Of a DNA stretch of 27,403 bases, positions 7,021 through 14,770 are shown piece by piece. Under the pieces are notes generated by a model. That model saw only the letters and a program-made list of their open reading frames with translations, was not told where the DNA came from and did not search any database. Position numbers and translations under genes: made by a program. The DNA comes from UBA8517 sp964606975 (GTDB taxonomy: Bacteria; Patescibacteriota; Microgenomatia; UBA8517): the NCBI GenBank assembly GCA_964606975.1, contig CAZSGY010000007.1, positions 1 through 27,403 on the forward strand, given 5' to 3'. Position 1 is the stretch's first letter, and each line of letters opens with the position of its first letter.

Positions 7021-9288
7021 TTATATTTCTTTTTCTGCTTGTGCAACTGTTCCGCGGACTCTATCTATTGAGTCGGGATTAACGGAAATGCTGGTAATTC
7101 CCCATCTGACCAATTTTCTAACTAGTTCGTCATATTCACTTGGTGCCTGACCGCAAATTGAGGACGTTACCCCTGCTTCGTTGCATTTTTTAATAACTCT
7201 CTCAAGTGCCCACAAAACGGCCGGACGCATTTCGTTAAACTCTGTTGCAACTTCGGAATTATCCCTGTCTGTTCCCTCAATCAGCATTGTTAAATCGTTG
7301 CTTCCGATTGATACTCCGTCTATACCTACTTTTATGAAATCTTCGATTTGAATAACATTCACAGGAATTTCGCACATCATTAAGAATTTAAAACTGGGTT
7401 TCTCAAAAAGACCTTGAATCGCAACCAGTTTTCTGACGCGCGCCAATTCCTCCGGAGACCTGACAAAAGGAATCATAAGCTGTAAATTATCGTATTTTTC
7501 GCGTACATTTTTAATCGCCTGGAGTTCCAAATTAAAAACTTCGGGATTTGTCACATACCTAAAAGCCCCTCTGAAGCCAAGCATCGGATTGGGTTCAACG
7601 GGTTCCCAATATTTGCCGCCCTCCAAACTTCTGTATTCGTTGGTTTTAAAATCAGTGGCTCTGTAAATAACAGGCCTGGGGTAAAACGCCCGGCAAAACG
7701 ATCTAAGATCCCGGGTTAGTTTTGTGATAAATTCCTCCTGTTTTTTTCTTTTAATTGTCTCTTTGGGGTGTACTCCGATGTCCGCGATCATAAACTCTGC
7801 CCTAAGAAGTCCGACGCCGTCAACATGCATCTTGGCCACTTCGGAAGCCCTGTCCGGTTGACCCAAATTGACATAAACTTTAGTGGCAGTTTTTGTTTTT
7901 GTATGTTTTAGGGAAGTATGAACGGCTTTTTCCTCGTCTGACTTTTTGATTCCCGAGCCCATAAACACCTGGCCGGATTCCCCGTTAACAGTTACGATTT
8001 GCCCGTCTTTTAGTATTTTGGTGGCATTTTTTGAGCCGACCACACAGGGAATCCCAAGTTCTCTGCTGACAATGGCAGCGTGGGATGTTTGTCCTCCTTC
8101 ATCGGTGATTATTGCAGATGCTTTTTTCATAGCCGGGACATAGTCGGGGGAAGTCATCGGGGCAACCAAAACATCATCGCGCCCTATTTTTCCGATTTCT
8201 TTGGGAGATTTTAATATTTTAACTGTACCCGTTCCTATACCGGGAGATGCACCCGCTCCGGTTAGAATGGGAGTTTCCGCAAATTTGACGCCGGTCTTTT
8301 CTGCTTTAGAAGCTTTAGTAGTTTGCGCAATCGTGGTCACAGGTCTTGTCTGTACGATGTAGAGTTTATCTTTCTCAAGTGCCCACTCGATATCCTGAGG
8401 GAAATAATAGTGCTTTTGTATCCTGTCGGCATAACGTGCCAATGCGACAATTTGCTTATCGCTAATTTTCTGTTTTCCAATAAGTTTTTTGGGAACCGGG
8501 AATTCTTTAGTCTTTCCTTTAATACGGGAAAGCATAACCGACTGGTCGGAAATTTCCTTGGAAAGAATAGCGAAGGTGTCTTTTTGTACTACATATGTGT
8601 CGGGGACCACCGAACCCTGAACAATCATTTCCCCAAGCCCCCAGACCGACTCGACAATTATCCTGTCCTTGTCGTTTGAAACTGGATCAATAGAGAACAT
8701 TACTCCGGAAACCTCACTTTGAACCATTTTCTGGACAACAACAGCAATTTTAACTTTTTCGTGGGGAATTTTATTTACAACCCTGTAATAAATCGACCTG
8801 GCAGTAAAAAGCGAAGCCCAGCATTCCCGAAGTTTATTTATAAGATTGGCCTCACCCCTGACATCCAGGAATGTTACCTGCTGTCCCGCAAAACTTGTTC
8901 CTGGCATATCTTCCGCTGTTGCCGAGGATCTGACCGCAACCAGGCTATTTTTCATAAAACCCGAAAGTTTTTTATAATTTAAAATCGTACTTTTGGAGAC
9001 ATCCCCGGGCACTTTTGCCGTTGATATCATTTTTTGAATCTTTCTGGATGCTTGTTCCAACTGTGCGGGATCGTTAACGTCAAGACTTCGCAGTATATCG
9101 TATATTTTTTTGATTAAATCGTTTTCGCGTAAAAACAAATCATACGCCTCGACTGTAACAACAAACCCGGGAGGAACCGGAAATCCAGCATGAGAAATTT
9201 CAGCAAGATTGGCGCCTTTTCCACCGACTAATTCAGTATCGTTTTTATCAAGATCTTTGAAGTTGGCAACGATAGGCAGTTTTGGCAT
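7021..9288 (-). CDS. ppsA: Phosphoenolpyruvate synthase (pyruvate, water dikinase)
   Basis: PEP synthase converts pyruvate and ATP to PEP, AMP and phosphate. The three-domain order is complete in 755 residues: N-terminal ATP-grasp part (VGGKGANLAEISHAGFPVPPGF 21-42, VRSSATAEDMPGTSFAGQ 119-136, ATP-grasp end IVQTRPVT 311-318), the swivelling phosphohistidine domain with TDEGGQTSHAAIVSREL (His403), and the PEP/pyruvate barrel with GLLRAEFM (493-500), MMCEIPVN (637-644), IGSNDLTMLIEGTDRDN (661-677) and catalytic Cys712 in SICGQAPSEYD. It lies 43 bases after PGI/PMI and 11 bases before eno. The family reaction feeds gluconeogenesis, but in organisms lacking pyruvate kinase it is proposed to run toward pyruvate and ATP; pyruvate kinase is not in this window, so direction stays open. 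No Shine-Dalgarno is seen before the ATG. Confidence 0.96.
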   Translation of the reverse strand: MPKLPIVANFKDLDKNDTELVGGKGANLAEISHAGFPVPPGFVVTVEAYDLFLRENDLIKKIYDILRSLDVNDPAQLEQASRKIQKMISTAKVPGDVSKSTILNYKKLSGFMKNSLVAVRSSATAEDMPGTSFAGQQVTFLDVRGEANLINKLRECWASLFTARSIYYRVVNKIPHEKVKIAVVVQKMVQSEVSGVMFSIDPVSNDKDRIIVESVWGLGEMIVQGSVVPDTYVVQKDTFAILSKEISDQSVMLSRIKGKTKEFPVPKKLIGKQKISDKQIVALARYADRIQKHYYFPQDIEWALEKDKLYIVQTRPVTTIAQTTKASKAEKTGVKFAETPILTGAGASPGIGTGTVKILKSPKEIGKIGRDDVLVAPMTSPDYVPAMKKASAIITDEGGQTSHAAIVSRELGIPCVVGSKNATKILKDGQIVTVNGESGQVFMGSGIKKSDEEKAVHTSLKHTKTKTATKVYVNLGQPDRASEVAKMHVDGVGLLRAEFMIADIGVHPKETIKRKKQEEFITKLTRDLRSFCRAFYPRPVIYRATDFKTNEYRSLEGGKYWEPVEPNPMLGFRGAFRYVTNPEVFNLELQAIKNVREKYDNLQLMIPFVRSPEELARVRKLVAIQGLFEKPSFKFLMMCEIPVNVIQIEDFIKVGIDGVSIGSNDLTMLIEGTDRDNSEVATEFNEMRPAVLWALERVIKKCNEAGVTSSICGQAPSEYDELVRKLVRWGITSISVNPDSIDRVRGTVAQAEKEI

Positions 9289-9331
9289 TATATATATGGT
9301 AAAAGTTTACAGGCAAAAGGTAAAGGGGACT

Positions 9332-10375
9332 TTAGTGCAGAGGCTGCGAAAGTTCAGTTTTAAGTTTTAAAATCCAAGGCTCAGGGCCGGGGTCTACTCC
9401 ATCCAGCATGGAAAGATAAAAACCTATCCAAGCCGCGTAGTGGGGCAGTTCCAAAGCCTGAGTCAGCTTATTTTTCCCTTTTAAAGGGTAGCTTTTATAA
9501 AAAAGCCCCTGCTCTTCCAATACCTTTTTAGTAACCGAATACCTGAGAGTTACACGTTCATGGTTAAATTTGCTTTCGAAAAATAGGTAACGGTTATTTT
9601 TTGCGGCCTCCGGCATTTTAGTTGCTTCAACTAAAACATGATTCATTTCCGGAAAATCGTAAAACTGTGTGTAATTCCTAGAAATCTCACACATGGCATT
9701 TCTACCCGCATTAAGGGCACCTATAAGCGGTCTTCCGCCGAATAGTACCGGTAGGAAGCCATGTAGCCATTTGCTCATCTCCACCGCATCCCAGGAATCC
9801 CTGATGTCTTCTAATTCATTTAAAGAGGCAAAAAGATCCTCCTCGTTTAAGTTAAGCACCCCTGACTTCACAAGCGCACCCAAAAGCCCGCCCAACGATA
9901 TGCCCAGTCCTGTTTTAGGAAAATTTGGCGGGTTCACATTTTTCGGATCAATTATTACTCCGTGAATTTGACCCGACTCAATCATTCCGCCAATTTTCCC
10001 CCCGGTAGCTATACCCAAGATTTTTGCGCCGGAAGCTTTAGCGGCCTCAATTCCCGACAATGTTTCCTCAGTGTTCCCCGAATAGGAATTTGCTATAACA
10101 AGGGTATTCGCCCCCACCCACGCGGGAAGTCCGTAGTCATTATGAATCGTAAAAGGGATTTTTAAATCTTCTTCGTATAAGCCTTGAATTATTTTAGCAG
10201 CGTTACTGCTTCCGCCCATTCCGGTTATAACCACGCTGTCGCAAGAAATAACGGGAATATTTGAGGACATGGCCTGGCTCCAGGTCGTTTTAATTTGTTC
10301 GGGAAAAAGATTCAGGGCTTCCATTACGCCCATCGAATCCAATTTTTTAAATTCTTCGAAATTCGTTAGATCCAT
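9332..10375 (-). CDS. Bifunctional phosphoglucose/phosphomannose isomerase
   Basis: The enzyme interconverts fructose-6-phosphate with glucose-6-phosphate and mannose-6-phosphate. It belongs to the archaeal/bacterial PGI-PMI family of SIS-domain proteins, which is shorter (about 300-350 residues) than classical PGI; this one has 347. SIS sugar-phosphate motifs are GMGGSSNAA (52-60) and NSYSGNTEET (96-105). Catalytic candidates are Glu243 in DFPEMNH and His312 in ELPHYAAW, and the C-terminus YLSMLDGVDPGPEPWI is typical. The ATG shares one base with the stop of the phosphohexomutase (TAATG), so the two are translationally coupled and act in consecutive steps. Sequence alone does not prove the dual substrate range. 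Confidence 0.93.
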   Translation of the reverse strand: MDLTNFEEFKKLDSMGVMEALNLFPEQIKTTWSQAMSSNIPVISCDSVVITGMGGSSNAAKIIQGLYEEDLKIPFTIHNDYGLPAWVGANTLVIANSYSGNTEETLSGIEAAKASGAKILGIATGGKIGGMIESGQIHGVIIDPKNVNPPNFPKTGLGISLGGLLGALVKSGVLNLNEEDLFASLNELEDIRDSWDAVEMSKWLHGFLPVLFGGRPLIGALNAGRNAMCEISRNYTQFYDFPEMNHVLVEATKMPEAAKNNRYLFFESKFNHERVTLRYSVTKKVLEEQGLFYKSYPLKGKNKLTQALELPHYAAWIGFYLSMLDGVDPGPEPWILKLKTELSQPLH

Positions 10376-11754
10376 TATTGAGATAAACTGCCTGAGCGGA
10401 TTATTGCAAGAACCTCATCACGTTTAGTTTCCATAAGTTCTTTGTTTTTTGCCTCAAGCGTTAAACGTAAAAGAGGCTCTGTATTGCTTGGTCTGACGCA
10501 GAATCGATAATCATTGTATTCAATGGCCACCCCATCCAATCGGGAAACATCCGCATCTTTATATTTTTCAGCTATCTCGTTCATTTTTCCTTCTTTATCT
10601 TCAACCTCGCTGTTTATTTCCCCTGATATAAAATATTTATCCAAAACCGGAGCTACGACCTGTGATAGTTTTAATCCTGTTTCGCTTAAATACTCCAAAA
10701 CCTGCATCGGAGGGATCATTCCGCAGTCAGAGTACCAATAATCCCGGTAGTAAGTGTGTCCGCTGCTTTCTGCGCCGAAAAGAGCATTCTCCCCTCTCAA
10801 AATCTCCTTAATATAGGAGTGTCCGACCCGGCTAATAATAGGGGTTCCGCCGTTTTCGTTGATAGCGTCAAGTAGCGCCCAGGTATATCTGGGGTCATAA
10901 ACTATTTTCTCGCCCGGGTGTTTACTCAACATTTGTTTAATAATCACCGTATTTAAAAAGTAAGGCTCCACGAACAAACCCCCGTCCGCGCAGAAGAATA
11001 CCCTATCGCTGTCTGCATCCCAGGTGATGCCAAGATCGGCACCACTATCCTTAACCAATTCCGAAAATTCAACCCTGTTTTCGGGTATAAAGGGGTCCGG
11101 TCTGCCTTTGGGAAAATTGCCATCCGGCTCAAAATTTAATTTAATAATCTCTATGGGCAAATTACCCATTTTCACAATTTTTTCAAAAATTTTTCCTCCC
11201 AGGCCGAAATTCGGATTCAAGACCACCTTCATAGGTTTAATTTTTGAAACGTCTATCCAACTTAATATATGCTTACAATAGTCGTCCCAAATTTCCATTT
11301 TTCTGACAACCCCTTTCTTTTGCGCACTTATGGTTTCTTTGGAAATCACAAAATCTTTGATTTGGCTAATACCGTGCTCTAAAGTCATGGGCGCCGGCCC
11401 TTTTTCGACCATCTTAAGCCCGTGCCATTCGGGAGGATTATGAGAAGCCGTTGATTGAAGTCCTCCGGCAAATTTGTAGTTTCCGACACCGAAATAAAGC
11501 ATGTCGGTAGACATTAGTCCCACGTCGACCACGTTTACACCCGCATCATTCAGACCTTTTATTGCCGCATTTTTAATCGCCTCAGAATGAAGCCTGACAT
11601 CCATACCGATCATTATTTCACCGTCAGGATTAACAAATTTTGCATAGCCCTGCCCGATCCTATAAGCAACATCTTCGTTAATGGAATCGGGGTAAATACC
11701 TCTTACATCGTAGGCTTTGAATATAGATTCGTCGACTTGCATTTGATGCTTCAT
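10375..11754 (-). CDS. manB: Phosphomannomutase/phosphoglucomutase (alpha-D-phosphohexomutase)
   Basis: The enzyme moves phosphate between C6 and C1 of mannose or glucose, supplying hexose-1-phosphates for nucleotide sugars. All four phosphohexomutase signatures are present in 459 residues: phosphoserine loop TASHNPPEW (catalytic Ser104), metal loop WDADSDR (Asp246, 248, 250), sugar-binding GAESSGHTYY (327-336) and phosphate-binding RPSNTEPLLRL (421-431). Family-typical start KAYDVRGIYPDSINEDVAYRIG supports the ATG at 11754, which overlaps the holA stop by four bases (ATGA). The His in ESSGH and this overall arrangement suit the PMM/PGM class; mannose versus glucose preference cannot be settled. 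It stands immediately upstream of PGI/PMI. Confidence 0.93.
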   Translation of the reverse strand: MKHQMQVDESIFKAYDVRGIYPDSINEDVAYRIGQGYAKFVNPDGEIMIGMDVRLHSEAIKNAAIKGLNDAGVNVVDVGLMSTDMLYFGVGNYKFAGGLQSTASHNPPEWHGLKMVEKGPAPMTLEHGISQIKDFVISKETISAQKKGVVRKMEIWDDYCKHILSWIDVSKIKPMKVVLNPNFGLGGKIFEKIVKMGNLPIEIIKLNFEPDGNFPKGRPDPFIPENRVEFSELVKDSGADLGITWDADSDRVFFCADGGLFVEPYFLNTVIIKQMLSKHPGEKIVYDPRYTWALLDAINENGGTPIISRVGHSYIKEILRGENALFGAESSGHTYYRDYWYSDCGMIPPMQVLEYLSETGLKLSQVVAPVLDKYFISGEINSEVEDKEGKMNEIAEKYKDADVSRLDGVAIEYNDYRFCVRPSNTEPLLRLTLEAKNKELMETKRDEVLAIIRSGSLSQ

Positions 11755-12425
11755 TCTAAATGCTTGAATAGGAGTAGGTCAAGTTCTGAAATTAAATCGG
11801 ATTTACTTGTTTTGGCTTCAATATCTATATCGCTTAAATCGCTAACAATTTCCTGTAATTCAGAAGTTTGAAATTTTGACGCCTGTTCCCTCAGCTTATT
11901 AATTTTCCAAAATGGAAAACCGGTTGAAGGCGCATCTGCCTTGACCCAGTAAAGATCTTTAAAATGTCTTGCTATCAAAGAGAAAACAAATTCAACCGGC
12001 TCCTTTTCCAGAATTTTGTGTAAAGTTTTAAGAGAATATTCCGACTTTCCCGGAACAAGATTATCGAGAAAATTCCAAAGAAGTACCGGGAGTTTAAATT
12101 CTTCGATTTTTGAATCACTTGGCAAACTTTTAAGCATGGTGGCATTTAGCGTGCCTTCAAAATATATTATTAAATTTCCGGGAAGTTCTTTATATTTTTT
12201 ATTCAGCCAGGTAGTTTCTTTTTTGCCAAGTTTTTTTATATCTTTCAGGATAAAAAACTGTTCGGATCCAAAAAGCGATGAGGCTGACAATATTTCCTCA
12301 AAGCTTTTATCTGATTCGTCAATATAAGAAACTTCCCAAGACCTTTCTCTCGCCACATCAATAAATTTTTTAAGACGCAAATAACTTTTTCCGGTATCGT
12401 CCCCATGTAAAATAATTATTTTCAT
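11751..12425 (-). CDS. holA: HolA-like DNA polymerase III delta subunit
   Basis: Delta is the clamp-loader subunit that opens the sliding clamp. The 224-residue product starts like the family (MKIIILHGDDTGKSYLRLKKFID), has the LFGSEQFFILKDIKKL segment typical of the delta N-terminal domain, then TLNATMLKSL, and helical domains to the end (FVFSLIARHFKDLYWVKAD, LREQASKFQTSELQEIVSDLSDIDIEAKTS). It is much shorter than E. coli delta (about 340 residues), as many compact genomes show, and it lacks a functional Walker A, as expected for delta. It starts on the base after the metallopeptidase stop and overlaps the phosphohexomutase by 4 bases. Similarity is moderate, so the name is a fold-level call. 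Confidence 0.75.
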   Translation of the reverse strand: MKIIILHGDDTGKSYLRLKKFIDVARERSWEVSYIDESDKSFEEILSASSLFGSEQFFILKDIKKLGKKETTWLNKKYKELPGNLIIYFEGTLNATMLKSLPSDSKIEEFKLPVLLWNFLDNLVPGKSEYSLKTLHKILEKEPVEFVFSLIARHFKDLYWVKADAPSTGFPFWKINKLREQASKFQTSELQEIVSDLSDIDIEAKTSKSDLISELDLLLFKHLE

Positions 12426-12842
12426 TTAGTCATAACTTTCAAAATATTTATCTATTAAAATTTCTAGCTTACCTTTAAAACTTCCTTTCCCATGCCTGGT
12501 GTGCGGAACTAAAGCTCCCGAAAAATTTTTGGGTATATGGCTTATTTCGTGCAGAAGTACCTTGTCCTGTTCTTTGGGGGAAAGCTTATCAAAATACCCG
12601 GAGATCACCTCAATTATGTAAGCAGGTTCCGTTCCTAGGGCGTGTTGCCAGATTTTCGGCAGACCCCAGGTTCTGGCGTAAGCTCTGGCTTTTGATCCTT
12701 GGGAACGGTAAAAAAAAAGTCTCTCTCCAAGAAGATAATCAAGATGAAGACCCTCCATTAGGGTTAAAACGCGTGACTTGATATCAGGTGCCTCCTGCCA
12801 ATTAAATTTTGAAAACTTCGACCCCTTCTTTAACCTCCTCAT
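12426..12842 (-). CDS. Putative zinc metallopeptidase (HEXXH, phage-metallopeptidase-like family)
   Basis: This 138-residue cytosolic protein carries HEISH (98-102), followed by KNFSGALVPHTRHGKGSF, where His114 or His117 can be the third zinc ligand. Conserved-looking blocks are APDIKSRV (18-25), YRSQGSKARAYARTWGLPKIWQHAL (45-69) and PAYIIEVISGYFDKLSPKEQDKVLLHE. The pattern matches small putative metallopeptidases found in Patescibacteria, archaea and phages; substrate and role are unknown. No signal peptide is visible. The ATG at 12842 has AGGA about 10 bases upstream. The first dozen codons lie, in another frame, over the fossil end of a barrel gene, so its basic N-terminus MRRLKKGSKFSK may have been acquired from that DNA. 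The conserved part begins near Trp15. It abuts holA with no gap. Confidence 0.75.
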   Translation of the reverse strand: MRRLKKGSKFSKFNWQEAPDIKSRVLTLMEGLHLDYLLGERLFFYRSQGSKARAYARTWGLPKIWQHALGTEPAYIIEVISGYFDKLSPKEQDKVLLHEISHIPKNFSGALVPHTRHGKGSFKGKLEILIDKYFESYD

Positions 12843-12861
12843 TAGTTTTCAATCCTACCAC
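12802..12861 (-). pseudogene. Fossil 3' end of a second EF-like barrel gene
   Basis: Reading the minus strand gives VVGLKTNEEVKEGVEVFKI and a stop. The intact neighbour at 12907-13155 ends VVGLKTQEVVKEGTEIFKM and a stop: 14 of 19 residues agree, and many DNA differences are synonymous (GGA/GGC, TTG/CTC, ACT/ACG, GTT/GTA, AAA/AAG). The two stops are 105 bases apart, in the same frame. Upstream of the two valines the similarity ends abruptly. The metallopeptidase start codon lies inside it in a different frame. It is best read as the remnant of an old tandem paralogue. Confidence 0.7.
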
Positions 12862-12906
12862 AAGATTTGGCAACTTCCTATATAAATTCTTGTGGAGGAC
12901 TCGAAA

Positions 12907-13155
12907 TTACATTTTAAAAATTTCCGTCCCTTCCTTTACGACCTCTTGCGTTTTGAGGCCTACCACATCTCCTTTCCCTGCGGAATCCTTTTTTTCATGT
13001 TCGATCTGAATAGAATCCACAGATTGCTCAAACAAATCCTGACCATCTTTAGTAAATTTAATCCTGTCTCCGACGGAAAGCGTGCCGTCAAGTTCGACGA
13101 TGGCAACTCCGATCTTATCGTAAAAATGAGATACACGACCAACTTTAAACAACAT
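12907..13155 (-). CDS. Stand-alone translation-factor-like beta-barrel protein (EF-Tu domain 2 type)
   Basis: The 82-residue product resembles the second, beta-barrel domain of EF-Tu/EF-G and the small barrel at the end of U32 peptidases: VGRVSHFYDKIGVAIVEL, then DGTLSVGDRIKFTKDG, FEQSVDSIQIEHEKKD, AGKGDVVGLK and VKEGTEIFKM follow the domain's strand and turn pattern. There is no GTPase domain, so it is not an elongation factor. Proteins of this kind are annotated as elongation-factor-like in Patescibacteria and archaea with no known function. The ATG at 13155 overlaps the ruvC end by 11 bases and has a strong Shine-Dalgarno (AAGGGGGTG) 5 bases upstream. A degraded second copy of its 3' end lies just downstream. 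Confidence 0.8.
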   Translation of the reverse strand: MLFKVGRVSHFYDKIGVAIVELDGTLSVGDRIKFTKDGQDLFEQSVDSIQIEHEKKDSAGKGDVVGLKTQEVVKEGTEIFKM

Positions 13156-13660
13156 TATTCACCCCCTTCCCTTCGCCGATTTTAAAAGCGTGTGTAAGGG
13201 CAATAGCCAATGCATCGGCAGCATTATCAAAATGAGTTTTTTTGTGTTTTTCGCTGGTTACGCGGCTTCCTAAAATTTTTCTAATAGAAGCCTGAACCTC
13301 CTTTTTATTGGCACGGCCGTTTCCTGTGATCATTTTTTTAATTGTTCCCGGTGCATATTCCTCAACTTTAGTTTTTGTTTTACATGCTGCAAGAAGCATT
13401 ACCCCCTGAGCCTGGCCGACGGCAATGGCAGTTTTGGCATTATTAGAAAAAAAGATTTTTTCAAAAACAAAAACGTCGGGTTTGTGTTTTTCAATAAGAA
13501 GTGTAATTTCCTCAAATATAAAATCCAAGCGTTTTTCCTTAAGGAGTTTTTTATCCGTCTCGATAAGACCCCAACTAACAACTTTGTTGCCGTTTCCATT
13601 CAGTCTTACCAAACCAAAACCTGTCGTAGCCGTACCGGGGTCAATTCCAAGAATAAGCAT
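13145..13660 (-). CDS. ruvC: RuvC, Holliday junction resolvase
   Basis: RuvC cuts four-way junctions with RuvAB during recombination repair. The 171 residues match the family. The RNase H-like fold is clear: LGIDPGTATTGFGLV (Asp7), VFEKIFFSNNAKTAIAVGQAQG (Glu67), the PGTIKKMITGNGRANKKEVQ DNA-binding block, and the C-terminal acidic motif HFDNAADALAIALTHA (Asp145, Asp149). Nothing is missing. It heads a tight run of overlapping genes. The upstream region has a TGCTATAAT extended -10 ending 7 bases before the ATG and no Shine-Dalgarno, so the message is probably leaderless. ruvA and ruvB are not in the window. Confidence 0.95.
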   Translation of the reverse strand: MLILGIDPGTATTGFGLVRLNGNGNKVVSWGLIETDKKLLKEKRLDFIFEEITLLIEKHKPDVFVFEKIFFSNNAKTAIAVGQAQGVMLLAACKTKTKVEEYAPGTIKKMITGNGRANKKEVQASIRKILGSRVTSEKHKKTHFDNAADALAIALTHAFKIGEGKGVNNVV

Positions 13661-13667
13661 TAAGAAG

Positions 13668-13676
13668 ATTATAGCA
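13668..13676 (-). promoter_or_regulatory. ruvC promoter, extended -10 TGCTATAAT, leaderless
   Basis: A perfect TATAAT at 13668-13673 with the TGn extension sits 7 bases before the ruvC ATG. The start site would coincide with the start codon. The -35 position shows only GGCACA, weak but compensated by the extended -10. It probably drives the following overlapping genes up to PGI/PMI at least. Confidence 0.65.
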
Positions 13677-13683
13677 ACATTTT

Positions 13684-13727
13684 AAAAAAATGTGCCGGAG
13701 TACTTTCGCTTTTTGGTAATCTCCCGG
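13684..13727 (-). terminator. Candidate intrinsic terminator after the DUF5652 gene
   Basis: On the minus strand CCGGGAG (13721-13727) can pair with CTCCGG (13695-13700) with one bulged G, and an inner TAC/GTA pair may extend it. Four bases later comes a run of seven T (13684-13690). The long loop weakens the call. It lies between the DUF5652 stop and the ruvC promoter, where a terminator is expected. Confidence 0.4.
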
Positions 13728-13731
13728 TAAT

Positions 13732-13986
13732 TTAGCGGCTTTTGCTGCCCTTTTTCCCTGACATTTTGGAAAATACAAAAATATAGAGTATGTCTAAAAT
13801 TCCCAATGTATGGACCAAAAGTAAAACAACAAACCAGACTTTGCTTCCATTTCGTGCGGCTTTCCATAGAGCCAACCCCATCCAAAATAGGCTCCAAAAC
13901 ATCAAAGGAATAACAAACATGCTCAACCAGCCTGTAAACAAACCCGGTACAAAAGCATTAGGATACTGATTCCAATAGTTCATCAT
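13732..13986 (-). CDS. DUF5652-type small membrane protein
   Basis: This 84-residue protein (ATG at 13986; the next codon is also ATG, giving 83) has two hydrophobic segments, about PGLFTGWLSMFVIPLMFWSL and WFVVLLLVHTLGILDILYIF, separated by a basic loop WKAARNGSKV, and ends in a lysine-rich tail KMSGKKGSKSR. The WKAAR, NTLGILDILYIF-like pattern is that of DUF5652, a family common in Patescibacteria with no known function; it also recalls phospholipase D nuclease N-terminal-type membrane hairpins. The start is supported by an excellent Shine-Dalgarno, AAGGAGGTGA at 13993-14002. It has its own promoter overlapping the yraN stop and a possible terminator downstream, so it is probably a single-gene unit. 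Confidence 0.8.
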   Translation of the reverse strand: MMNYWNQYPNAFVPGLFTGWLSMFVIPLMFWSLFWMGLALWKAARNGSKVWFVVLLLVHTLGILDILYIFVFSKMSGKKGSKSR

Positions 13987-14030
13987 CAATTCTCACCTCC
14001 TTTTTTAAACATCTGCATAATCCTTCTTTT

Positions 14031-14060
14031 AATGTATCTTTACTGCCGTAACCTTGTCAA
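14031..14060 (-). promoter_or_regulatory. Promoter of the DUF5652 gene, TTGACA - 18 - TACATT
   Basis: A consensus -35 TTGACA (14055-14060) overlaps the TGA stop of yraN; the -10 TACATT is at 14031-14036 after an 18-base spacer. Transcription would start near 14024, leaving a leader of about 38 bases that contains AAGGAGGTGA. This gene thus has a conventional leader, unlike the neighbouring ruvC and rplS. Confidence 0.6.
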
Positions 14061-14416
14061 CTTACCACGATGATTCTCGTATCCGTTACTTTACCGTCTT
14101 CAATTTCTATTGCGAGAACATCAATTCTTTGTTTTTTAGGAAGATTGGAGTGGGTAAGAGAGTAGTATTGGCTGGTTTTTATGATTTTTTGAATTTTGGA
14201 GGCAGTCACCGATTCTTCAGGTAAACCAAAATTTCTATTCCACCTGGCTTTCACTTCAACAAAAACCAGGGTGTCACCATCTTTAGCAATAATATCGATT
14301 TCTCCAAACCTGCTTCTGAAGTTTCTGGTTAGAATTTTATAACCTTTTTGTGAAAGAAAATTGACTGCGAAGTCTTCCGCGAGTTTGCCTGTCTTACTTG
14401 TTGTCTTTAGCGCCAC
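14057..14416 (-). CDS. yraN: YraN/UPF0102 family endonuclease-like protein
   Basis: UPF0102 proteins have the PD-(D/E)XK nuclease fold and are thought to act in DNA repair or recombination; the cellular role is not settled. The family pattern is complete in 119 residues: TGKLAEDFAVNFLSQKGYKILTRNFRSR, GEIDIIAKDGDTLVFVEVKAR with Glu14, Asp41, Glu54 and Lys56 as the active-site set, and a C-terminal IDVLAIE strand. The start I use is a GTG at 14416 that overlaps the end of rplS by 23 bases; no ATG lies further in that keeps the conserved N-terminus, and the Shine-Dalgarno is weak, so translation is probably coupled to rplS. The rplS-yraN linkage is common in bacteria. Confidence 0.88.
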   Translation of the reverse strand: MALKTTSKTGKLAEDFAVNFLSQKGYKILTRNFRSRFGEIDIIAKDGDTLVFVEVKARWNRNFGLPEESVTASKIQKIIKTSQYYSLTHSNLPKKQRIDVLAIEIEDGKVTDTRIIVVS

Positions 14417-14762
14417 TCTTTATTTTACTACCGGCTTTTTTGAAAATCATTTCAATCTCGGTCGGAGATTTCATTCGAGTAAAGTAAAGTTTTGATCGCT
14501 TCACGCCTTCGGTACCTCTTTTAACGACCACAATCTTGTCGATAGTGGGTAAATTTACCGGAAATATCCTCTCAATACCGACGTTAGCCTCCCCCACTCT
14601 TCTAACCAAAAATGTTTTTCCGGGTTCGCGCCCTTTGATGCCGATAACCATTCCTTCAAAAATAGATTCACGGTTTTTGTCGCCGTCTTTGATTCTTTGC
14701 ACGACGCGGATTCTGTCGCCAACACCAAACTCTGTTTCTTTAATAGTGATTTTTAATGCCAT
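14394..14762 (-). CDS. rplS: Large ribosomal subunit protein bL19
   Basis: bL19 lies at the 30S-50S interface. The 122 residues are close to the usual 115. Diagnostic blocks are VGDRIRVVQRIKDGDKNRESIFEGMVIGIKG, TFLVRRVGEANVGIERIFPVNLPTIDKI and VVVKRGTEGVKRSKLYFTR. The C-terminal tail, KKAGSKIKSGAKDNK, is a basic extension past the conserved domain. The ATG at 14762 has no Shine-Dalgarno, but a well-spaced promoter places the start site on or next to the start codon, so the mRNA is likely leaderless, which is notable for a highly expressed ribosomal protein. It overlaps yraN by 23 bases and follows dnaE by 33. Confidence 0.95.
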   Translation of the reverse strand: MALKITIKETEFGVGDRIRVVQRIKDGDKNRESIFEGMVIGIKGREPGKTFLVRRVGEANVGIERIFPVNLPTIDKIVVVKRGTEGVKRSKLYFTRMKSPTEIEMIFKKAGSKIKSGAKDNK

Positions 14763-14770
14763 AGACCGAT

